A stretch of DNA of 7,263 nucleotides from an uncultured Christensenella sp. (GTDB taxonomy: Bacteria; Bacillota; Clostridia; Christensenellales; Borkfalkiaceae): assembly GCA_910586365.1 (NCBI GenBank), contig CAJUGP010000068.1, forward strand, positions 1-7,263. The letters are read 5' to 3'. Both the position numbers and the translations under genes were made by a program. How positions within the stretch are numbered: position 1 is the first letter of the stretch; every line of letters begins with the position of its first letter. Under the pieces are notes generated by a model. That model was not told the DNA's origin, searched no databases, and saw nothing but the letters and a program-made list of their open reading frames with translations. Below are positions 1 to 4,326 of this stretch, piece after piece.

Positions 1-284
1 TCGACTTTCATATCGTACATAAGCGCCATATGATGCTCGCAATAGCTGAACACGCTTATGTCCTTTATAATTACTGCGCCGCCCGAATTCGGGGCGGACG
101 GAACTTCGAAAGTTTTTCCGAACATTTCCGCAATTTCGCGGTTAGTGTATTTAATTCCTTCAAACGCCTCCTCGTACATTCGCGCTACGCGGGCGGGAGT
201 TTCGCGCAGACCTTCCCTGTCGGGATCCTCACCTATGGCGATCAATAACCCGCGGATATGTTTTTCTATTTCTTTAATATCCAT
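1..284 (-). CDS. folE: GTP cyclohydrolase I, N-terminal part (cut by window edge)
   Basis: Converts GTP to 7,8-dihydroneopterin triphosphate plus formate in the cytoplasm; this is the entry step to both folate and 7-deazaguanine synthesis. The visible 94 residues contain the family N-terminal motif GEDPDREGLRETPARVARMYEE (about residues 18-39) and the CEHH motif at residues 82-85. By family knowledge, Cys82 and His85 correspond to zinc ligands (E. coli Cys110, His113). The second half, with the third zinc cysteine, lies outside the window. The start is ATG at 284-282, with a strong GGAGGA ribosome binding site that overlaps the queE stop codon, so the two genes are translationally close (8 nt between stop and start). 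As third gene after queD and queE it most likely feeds the preQ0 pathway; whether it also serves folate cannot be told here. Confidence 0.95.
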   Translation of the reverse strand, partial: MDIKEIEKHIRGLLIAIGEDPDREGLRETPARVARMYEEAFEGIKYTNREIAEMFGKTFEVPSAPNSGGAVIIKDISVFSYCEHHMALMYDMKV

Positions 285-292
285 ACTTCCTC

Positions 293-958
293 CTATACCC
301 CGCGTCTATCTGGCTCCCAAATGATTTTATGCAACTGTAATTGCAGACGTACGCTGTTAAGCTTACGCTCTTTCATAAACTCCGCGATTTCTTCGGGCTT
401 GATTTTTCCGAACACGGGACTGAAATAAACGCGACACTTTTCTTTCAGTCCGTACCCGTTTATAATCTCTTCCGCACGCAACAAATCGCACTTATCCCCG
501 ACCACAAACTTAACCGCGTCCCGTAACGTAAGATAAGAAAAGTTTTCGGTCAGCATATGATTTTCCATTCCGCTTGAAGGAAGCTTATAATCGGCAGTAA
601 CGGTGAGTCTGGGCGAAAGAGAAACAATATTTTTCAACGGCACGCTTCCGTTGGTTTCTATTTCGACTTCTGCGCCCGACGCGCCCAGAAGTTCTATAAG
701 ATATGCAATATCCGCTTGCAAAAGCGGTTCGCCGCCCGTCAAGGTAACGTTTTTTACGCCAGTCGATTTCACGTATGCAACTAGCTCTTCCGCAGAAGCA
801 AGTTCATATTTCACGTCGGCTGTATTTGCCCAGCGCGTGTCGCAGTAGCCGCAATTAAGATTGCAACCGCAAAATCGCAGAAATACGGCAAGCTCGCCCA
901 CGCGCGGACCTTCGCCGTTTATGCTTACAAACTTTTCGGCAACTTTAAAACAGGACAT
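293..958 (-). CDS. queE: 7-carboxy-7-deazaguanine synthase (radical SAM)
   Basis: Radical SAM enzyme that rearranges 6-carboxy-5,6,7,8-tetrahydropterin to 7-carboxy-7-deazaguanine, the ring-contraction step of preQ0/queuosine synthesis. With the start at 958 the protein has 221 residues, a normal length. The [4Fe-4S] motif CX3CX2C is Cys32, Cys36, Cys39 (in GCNLNCGYCDT). The SAM-contact motif TGGEPL is at residues 74-79, ETNG at 101-104, the substrate-region KLPSSGMEN at 125-133, and the family C-terminal signature RLQLQLHKIIW at 204-214. I chose ATG 958-956 rather than an in-frame ATG at 979: it is one nucleotide after the queD stop, has a GGTGAG site in the queD tail, and starts right before the conserved EKFVSINGEGP stretch. 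The upstream start would overlap queD. Second gene of the queD-queE-folE operon. Confidence 0.95.
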   Translation of the reverse strand: MSCFKVAEKFVSINGEGPRVGELAVFLRFCGCNLNCGYCDTRWANTADVKYELASAEELVAYVKSTGVKNVTLTGGEPLLQADIAYLIELLGASGAEVEIETNGSVPLKNIVSLSPRLTVTADYKLPSSGMENHMLTENFSYLTLRDAVKFVVGDKCDLLRAEEIINGYGLKEKCRVYFSPVFGKIKPEEIAEFMKERKLNSVRLQLQLHKIIWEPDRRGV

Positions 959-959
959 A

Positions 960-1379
960 TCACTCACCGTACACCGCACAGTTTTCGGGCGACTCGTGCA
1001 CTGTCACGCTGAAAACGGGCAACCCCTTGCTACAAAGAGCGGCGTAAATGTACGCGGCAAAGTTTTCGGCAGTGGGTCTGAAATCCGTTTCAACCAATGA
1101 AAACCCTTCTTCTTTAAGCGCGGCAAGGGTCGCCGATTTAAGGGTGTTTTTTTCGTAAATAAGCGTATGGTCAAACCCTTCCGCAAGCTCTTTTACTGCC
1201 TTCTTAAAATCGCCGAAGTCCAAAAGCATACCGCGCTTTTCGCCGTTTTCCTGCAATTTCCCGCCGCTTATCTTTGCTTCAACAACCCAGTGGTGACCGT
1301 GGATATTGGCACACTTGCCGTTGTATCCGTGAAGAAAATGTGCACTGTCAAAACAAGCCGAAGTTTTTAAATAATACAT
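960..1379 (-). CDS. queD: 6-carboxy-5,6,7,8-tetrahydropterin synthase
   Basis: QueD/PTPS-family enzyme converting 7,8-dihydroneopterin triphosphate to 6-carboxy-tetrahydropterin, second step of preQ0 synthesis. The 139-residue protein shows the zinc site His14 (FDSAHFL), His27 and His29 (NIHGHHW), the catalytic Cys23 in GKCANIHGHH, the DHTLI motif at 70-74, the RPTAEN motif at 101-106, and the C-terminal pterin-anchoring glutamate in VHESPEN (Glu129). The start is ATG 1379-1377 with AAGGGAG just upstream. A longer frame beginning with GTG at 1427 would run through the leader terminator and is unlikely. First gene of the operon, behind a preQ1-type leader; its stop sits one base before the queE start. 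The CXXXHGH arrangement favours QueD over eukaryote-type 6-pyruvoyl-tetrahydropterin synthase, as does the queE neighbour. Confidence 0.94.
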   Translation of the reverse strand: MYYLKTSACFDSAHFLHGYNGKCANIHGHHWVVEAKISGGKLQENGEKRGMLLDFGDFKKAVKELAEGFDHTLIYEKNTLKSATLAALKEEGFSLVETDFRPTAENFAAYIYAALCSKGLPVFSVTVHESPENCAVYGE

Positions 1380-1383
1380 TTCT

Positions 1384-1390
1384 CTCCCTT
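1384..1390 (-). promoter_or_regulatory. Ribosome binding site deciding the queD start
   Basis: AAGGGAG on the minus strand, 4 nt before ATG 1379. It lies downstream of the leader terminator U-tract, so only read-through transcripts carry it. This favours the 139-residue QueD over the longer frame. Confidence 0.75.
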
Positions 1391-1395
1391 TGCGC

Positions 1396-1426
1396 AAAAA
1401 AATACAGCCGCAACAAAACGACTGCA
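1396..1426 (-). terminator. Intrinsic terminator in the queD leader (attenuator)
   Basis: On the minus strand TGCAGTCG (1426-1419) pairs with CGGCTGTA (1410-1403), an 8-bp stem with two G-U pairs and an 8-nt loop TTTTGTTG, followed by seven T (1402-1396). It lies between the promoter and the queD ribosome binding site, the position of a premature terminator. The stem's last G and most of its loop (GTTTTGTT, 1419-1412) are complementary to AACAAAAC at 1466-1459 in the aptamer tail, giving an alternative antiterminator pairing. Confidence 0.75.
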
Positions 1427-1458
1427 CCTAAAAAGACTATTTCTATTCAGATGCCCTG

Positions 1459-1497
1459 GTTTTGTTTAACGACAGGATGGCGCAAACGAACTGTCCG
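1459..1497 (-). ncRNA. preQ1-I-like riboswitch aptamer upstream of queD
   Basis: On the minus strand GACAG (1495-1491) pairs with CTGTC (1475-1471) as P1. The loop begins TTC, followed by GTTT (1487-1484). After P1 comes an A-rich tail GTTAAACA and then AAAC (1462-1459), which can pair with GTTT as the P2 pseudoknot. The base before the P1 3' strand is C1476, the position that pairs with preQ1 in known class I aptamers. The tail GTTAAACAAAACCAGG closely resembles, from memory, the Thermoanaerobacter tengcongensis preQ1 aptamer tail. Ligand-stabilised P2 would occupy AAAC and free the terminator, switching the operon off. The fold is by eye and the loop is longer than in the minimal aptamers, so class I is the best guess. 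Confidence 0.68.
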
Positions 1498-1510
1498 TTT
1501 TATTGATTAT

Positions 1511-1539
1511 ATAATACCACGCTACAACGCATATGTCAA
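1511..1539 (-). promoter_or_regulatory. Sigma-A promoter of the queD-queE-folE operon
   Basis: Minus-strand -35 TTGACA (1539-1534, perfect consensus), 17-nt spacer, -10 TATTAT (1516-1511) preceded by TGG, an extended -10. Predicted transcription start is near 1504, a few bases before the aptamer P1, giving a leader of about 125 nt. Confidence 0.85.
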
Positions 1540-1659
1540 CTCAATCAAAGTGCTTACACCCTGCTTAGTTTCAAAATAGCGGCTAATTAGGTTCAATCCC
1601 TGTGTCTGTCTGCTACCCTTTTCGGCGGTTTACTACGCTACTTATCATTCATCATTGAC

Positions 1660-1697
1660 AATAGGAACGTAAGTTGAACGCTTACGTTCCTATTTTT
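1660..1697 (+). terminator. Strong hairpin terminator with no obvious gene
   Basis: A perfect 14-bp inverted repeat: AATAGGAACGTAAG (1660-1673), 7-nt loop, CTTACGTTCCTATT (1681-1694), followed on the plus strand by a T-run ending at 1697. The minus-strand continuation (GTCAATG) has no U-tract, so it works best for plus-strand transcripts, yet no plus-strand gene lies upstream. It may still act weakly on read-through from the deaminase gene on the minus strand. The rest of 1540-1769 holds no gene I can support. Confidence 0.75.
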
Positions 1698-1769
1698 CAT
1701 ATCTATCTATTTGTCTTAAAAAATTATTTTTATCCGGACAAGATGCTTATTCAAAAATTTCCATGCTTT

Positions 1770-2297
1770 TTATAGCTTCTTGCATCTTCGTTTGATTTCC
1801 GCCATTTGCTCGATCAGCTCCGCCAAAGGATGATATTCGCCGCCCCAATATTCAAAAACGCGCATTCCCTCGTCCTGTAAAATCGGTCCCGTCATTTTGA
1901 TATCGATCTTGATTTCCGATAACGCTTTTTCGTAGTCTATGGGTATATAATCGTCCGGCGTTAACAATGAAAACGCTTGATAGGAAACGCCGTAAACGAT
2001 ATGTTTCACTCCCAACGACGCGATTGCCGTTAAACAGCGCTCGCACGGCGCACAGCTTGTATAAAAAATCGCTTCGCGCAGAACCTCGTCGGAATACTTG
2101 TTAGCGCATTTATGTACCAAATTAAATTCTGCGTGTCCGAATATCCCTTTTTTATGATCCGCGGTGTTTTCGGCTTCTTGCAAAATATCCCCTTGATAGA
2201 CGATGACCGCGCCAAACGTGTCATACCCTTTTTTGCCTGCCGAAATTGCAAGCTCATAGCAACGTTTTATAAATCGTTCGTGTTCTTTTCTTTCCAT
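1770..2297 (-). CDS. Zinc-dependent nucleoside/base deaminase (CMP/dCMP deaminase superfamily)
   Basis: Cytidine-deaminase-fold hydrolase of 175 residues. The zinc motifs are complete: HAE at residues 55-57 (His55 ligand, Glu57 proton shuttle) and PCERC at 84-88 (Cys85 and Cys88 ligands). The overall layout (FGAVIVYQGDIL, EAENT, GHAEFNLV, TSCAPCERC, then a C-terminal part with GPILQDE and EYWGG) resembles the guanine deaminase/general nucleoside deaminase branch more than tRNA adenosine deaminase TadA or dCMP deaminase. The exact substrate (guanine, cytosine, adenosine or other) cannot be assigned. The start ATG 2297 is the only methionine before the core and an in-frame stop lies just upstream. 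It has no recognisable ribosome binding site and sits at the predicted transcription start. Monocistronic: the queD promoter lies downstream and the next gene upstream is divergent. Confidence 0.9.
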   Translation of the reverse strand: MERKEHERFIKRCYELAISAGKKGYDTFGAVIVYQGDILQEAENTADHKKGIFGHAEFNLVHKCANKYSDEVLREAIFYTSCAPCERCLTAIASLGVKHIVYGVSYQAFSLLTPDDYIPIDYEKALSEIKIDIKMTGPILQDEGMRVFEYWGGEYHPLAELIEQMAEIKRRCKKL

Positions 2298-2303
2298 AAA
2301 ATC

Positions 2304-2332
2304 ATTATATCACTTTTTTATTTGGAAAACAA
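2304..2332 (-). promoter_or_regulatory. Promoter of the deaminase gene
   Basis: Minus-strand -35 TTGTTT (2332-2327), 17-nt spacer, perfect -10 TATAAT (2309-2304). Only six bases separate the -10 from ATG 2297, so the predicted start of transcription falls on or beside the A of the start codon. Confidence 0.7.
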
Positions 2333-2360
2333 GCGTCTAAAAAACTTTACCGAAGGGTGT

Positions 2361-2389
2361 AACCGAGCCATCAAAAAATTCATATTATA
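2361..2389 (+). promoter_or_regulatory. Candidate sigma-K-like promoter of the DUF11 unit
   Basis: Plus-strand AACC (2361-2364), 16 nt, then CATATTATA (2381-2389). The Bacillus sigma-K consensus as I know it is roughly mACm, 16-17 nt, CATAnnkTA, so only the k position fails. No decent sigma-A -35 lies 16-18 nt before TATTAT or TATAAA here. The start would be near 2396, giving a leader of about 95 nt. Short motifs of this kind arise by chance in AT-rich DNA. Confidence 0.35.
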
Positions 2390-2427
2390 AAGTGTAACAA
2401 TTCAAAAACATATCCAACCTTTTATTC

Positions 2428-2464
2428 CTACATATTTGCTTTCGTATAGGGGGCCGATATGTAG
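2428..2464. repeat. 8-bp inverted repeat in the DUF11 leader
   Basis: CTACATAT (2428-2435) and ATATGTAG (2457-2464) form a perfect inverted repeat with a 21-nt spacer that includes a run of five G. It ends 12 nt before the AGGAG ribosome binding site of the first DUF11 gene. It could be an operator or an mRNA hairpin in the 5' leader; there is no U-tract, so it is not a terminator. Confidence 0.45.
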
Positions 2465-2490
2465 TAATTTTCTATTAGGAGTTTCTTATT

Positions 2491-3264
2491 ATGAATATAA
2501 CCAATCAATCGAACGTTACTTACAACGCCGTAGAACCCAACAAACCGGGCGTCCCCGGCAGCCTTGCAAGCAACACCGTAAATACGGAGGTCTTGTCTTA
2601 CTCGATCTCCAAAAAAGCCAGCTGCGATAAAACGTCTCTTAAAGAAGGCGAAAGCGCGCACGTCACGCTCACGATCACGAATAATTCGTCGGCGAAATTG
2701 ACCCAAAATTTTCTTTCAAACCCTACGTACAAAGGTGCAAGTTACGTTGCGGGCAGCGTAAAAATAAACAATGTCGTTCAACCGACTTACGATCCCTTCA
2801 CGGGCTTTGCGCTCCCCGACTTAAACCCCGGGGAAACGATCACCGTTGAATATGATATACAGGCAAACAACCCCATGACGGAAACGCCTGTCATCGACGT
2901 TTCGGAATTACAATATACCGTGACCGACCCCTTGAAAGGCGAAACGACCTTTACCGAATATTGCGAACCCGTTACGATCGACGTGTATTCCTCGAGACTC
3001 AGCGTGGTGAAAAGCGTAGACAAAGCGTTCGCGCTCAAAGGCGATACGCTAACCTATACCGTAACGTTTACCAACGAGGGAAATATGAATATCAACGACA
3101 TTTACTTTACCGACAATATTCCCCAAGGCACCACGTTTGTGGAAAAATCGGTCATGATCAACGGGCAGAACGTATCCGCCTACCGTCCCGATATCGGTTA
3201 CAGCGTGGCGAACCTGCCGCCGAACGACAGCGCAACGACGAGCTTCCAAGTTACGATCGACTAA
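2491..3264 (+). CDS. Two-domain DUF11 repeat protein A (surface/spore-structure candidate)
   Basis: Protein of 257 residues built of beta-rich repeats. Residues 1-32 form an N-terminal module (NQSNVTYNAV...ASNTVNTEV). Domain 1 covers about 33-125, a connector with its own strand pattern (ELQYTVTDPLKG) 126-165, and domain 2 about 169-256. Domain 2 shows the DUF11 pattern: K-x-VDK start, GDTLTYTVTFTNEGN, FTDNIPQGTTFV, then the SV-x-IN ending. Each domain ends with a motif of the type SVKIN...Y....GF.L..L.PGETITV. There are two cysteines (45, 158), no signal peptide, no transmembrane segment and no LPXTG. The start has AGGAG 9 nt upstream. First gene of a three-gene plus-strand unit. DUF11 domains occur in cell-surface and outer-envelope proteins; I recall that paralogous spore-appendage proteins of Clostridium taeniosporum also carry them. 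The function here is inferred. Confidence 0.85.
   Translation: MNITNQSNVTYNAVEPNKPGVPGSLASNTVNTEVLSYSISKKASCDKTSLKEGESAHVTLTITNNSSAKLTQNFLSNPTYKGASYVAGSVKINNVVQPTYDPFTGFALPDLNPGETITVEYDIQANNPMTETPVIDVSELQYTVTDPLKGETTFTEYCEPVTIDVYSSRLSVVKSVDKAFALKGDTLTYTVTFTNEGNMNINDIYFTDNIPQGTTFVEKSVMINGQNVSAYRPDIGYSVANLPPNDSATTSFQVTID
2749..2813 (+). repeat. 65-nt near-identical segment shared by the two DUF11 genes (copy 1)
   Basis: By hand alignment this matches 3538-3602 at 59 of 65 positions with no gaps, encoding AGSVKIN...QPTYDP.TGFAL near the end of domain 1. It is more similar at DNA level than the surrounding sequence, indicating recent duplication, gene conversion or strong constraint. Confidence 0.75.
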
Positions 3265-3279
3265 ACGCGGGGGTAAGTT

Positions 3280-4050
3280 ATGTTTATTCAAAATCAACTG
3301 AATATAACTTACAACGCCATCATGCCGAACGGCAACAGGTTTTCGGAAACCGCCCGAAGCAATACCGTAACAACGGAAATCTTATCGTATTCCGTTTCAA
3401 AAACCATTCGTTCCGAGAAAAAAATCGTACGAACGGGAGAAACCGTGCGCCATATCGTAACCGTAACCAATCATTCGGCGGCGAAACTGTTTGAAACCTT
3501 TTTTTCGGCATCGCAGCCAAACGACGCACGTTACGCCGCGGGCAGCGTGAAAATAAACAAAGTCGCACAGCCGACTTACGATCCCTTAACGGGCTTTGCG
3601 CTTCCCGATTTGGAGCCGGGCGAAACGGTCGTCATCGAATACGAGATAAAAGCGGACCAACCGACCACGGCGCCCGTAACGCACTTTGCGACCCTGCAAT
3701 ACACCGTAAACGACCCCGTAAGGGGCAACGTAACCTACTCCGAGAAGACCGAAGCCGTCTCGTTTCACGTTCTTGCCGATACCGTCGGCATTGTGAAAAA
3801 GGTAGATAAAGCGCTTGCCGTAAAAGGCGAAACGCTGCACTATACGGTCACGGTAACCAATACGGGAAACGTAACAAAGACCGATTTGGTATTCAAAGAC
3901 CCCGTCCCCGACGGTACGGCGTTCGTTCCGAACAGCGTTAAGGTAGACGGCACGGCATACTCCGCCTATCATCCCGCAAGAGGCTTTGTTCTCCGCAGTT
4001 TAGCGCCGAACGAAACGATAACCGTCGAATTCGACGTGAAGGTGATTTAA
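3280..4050 (+). CDS. Two-domain DUF11 repeat protein B (paralogue of A)
   Basis: Protein of 256 residues, collinear with protein A over its full length. It has an N-terminal module (NQLNITYNAI...SNTVTTEILSYSVSK), domain 1 about residues 33-125 with the same AGSVKINKVAQPTYDP segment, a connector with ATLQYTVNDPVRGN, and domain 2 from about 168 with VKKVDKALAVKGETLHYTVTVTNTGN, FKDPVPDGTAFV and NSVKVDG. It has no cysteine, no signal peptide, no membrane helix and no sorting motif. It starts 15 nt after the protein A stop, with GGGGG as ribosome binding site, so the two are cotranscribed. Near-equal length and shared domain order suggest the two subunits pack or copolymerise. Domain 2 fits DUF11 best; domain 1 is a more diverged copy. 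The cellular role is inferred only. Confidence 0.85.
   Translation: MFIQNQLNITYNAIMPNGNRFSETARSNTVTTEILSYSVSKTIRSEKKIVRTGETVRHIVTVTNHSAAKLFETFFSASQPNDARYAAGSVKINKVAQPTYDPLTGFALPDLEPGETVVIEYEIKADQPTTAPVTHFATLQYTVNDPVRGNVTYSEKTEAVSFHVLADTVGIVKKVDKALAVKGETLHYTVTVTNTGNVTKTDLVFKDPVPDGTAFVPNSVKVDGTAYSAYHPARGFVLRSLAPNETITVEFDVKVI
3538..3602 (+). repeat. 65-nt near-identical segment shared by the two DUF11 genes (copy 2)
   Basis: Second copy of the segment at 2749-2813, at the same position of domain 1 in protein B. The six differences are mostly at third codon positions. Confidence 0.75.
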
Positions 4051-4051
4051 C

Positions 4052-4279
4052 ATGAAAACGATCGTCAATATCGCGGGCATAACCGACAATTCGGGATCTG
4101 CCCCGCTTACAACTTACAGCAACGCGGTGAAAACCGTCATACAAACGCCGAACGAAAACGGCAAACGGTATCGCTACCCCGTTCGGTACGGCTGCGCTTG
4201 CTGCTGCCGTCCTTGCTGCAACTGCTTTTTTGATTGCGGCTGCTGCACTGGCTGCTCCCCTTTTCACGATTATCGTTGA
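4052..4279 (+). CDS. Small cysteine-rich protein with the DUF11-type N-terminal leader
   Basis: Protein of 75 residues, not matching a family I can name. Residues 1-31 (VNIAGITDNSGSAPLTTYSNAVKTVI) resemble the N-terminal module of the two upstream DUF11 proteins (NxTYN ... SNTVxTE). A basic, tyrosine-rich linker follows (GKRYRYPVRYG, 37-47). Then comes a tail with 11 cysteines at positions 48, 50, 51, 52, 55, 56, 58, 62, 64, 65 and 68, and the end is SPFHDYR. There is no signal peptide. It starts one nucleotide after the protein B stop with an AAGGTGA site inside that gene, so it is probably translationally coupled, and a terminator follows directly. The good ribosome binding site, tight spacing and homology of the N-terminus support a real gene. 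A cross-linking or capping role for the polymer is a guess; metal binding is an alternative. Confidence 0.8.
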   Translation: MKTIVNIAGITDNSGSAPLTTYSNAVKTVIQTPNENGKRYRYPVRYGCACCCRPCCNCFFDCGCCTGCSPFHDYR

Positions 4280-4285
4280 ATGCAG

Positions 4286-4320
4286 AACGCCGACGGAAAT
4301 TCCGTCGGCGTTGATTTTTT
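4286..4320 (+). terminator. Intrinsic terminator of the DUF11 unit
   Basis: AACGCCGACGG (4286-4296) and CCGTCGGCGTT (4302-4312) form a perfect 11-bp GC-rich stem with loop AAATT, followed by GA and six T (4315-4320). It begins seven bases after the stop codon of the cysteine-rich gene. On the minus strand it lies after the dGTPase gene but lacks a U-tract there, so any bidirectional effect is weaker. Confidence 0.9.
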
Positions 4321-4326
4321 GACTTG

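Noticed and set aside
1380..1427. Extension of queD to a GTG at 1427 (16 more residues)
   Set aside because: The extension lies within the leader terminator stem, loop and U-tract, matches no QueD N-terminus, and a good ribosome binding site sits before ATG 1379.
1532..1567. Eleven-codon ORF on the plus strand upstream of the orphan terminator
   Set aside because: No ribosome binding site and no recognisable peptide feature; such ORFs are expected by chance.
1586..1604. T-arm-like sequence GGTTCAATCCC suggesting a tRNA or att-site remnant
   Set aside because: No matching acceptor, D-arm or anticodon arm is present around it, and the T-stem pairs only partly.
2961..3494. 177-residue Arg/Tyr-rich frame across the junction of the two DUF11 genes
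   Set aside because: Out-of-frame shadow of both DUF11 genes with biased composition and no family resemblance or ribosome binding site.
3938..4267. Alanine-rich 109-residue minus-strand frame
   Set aside because: Antisense shadow of the cysteine codons (TGC/GCA) in the small cysteine-rich gene; no independent support.
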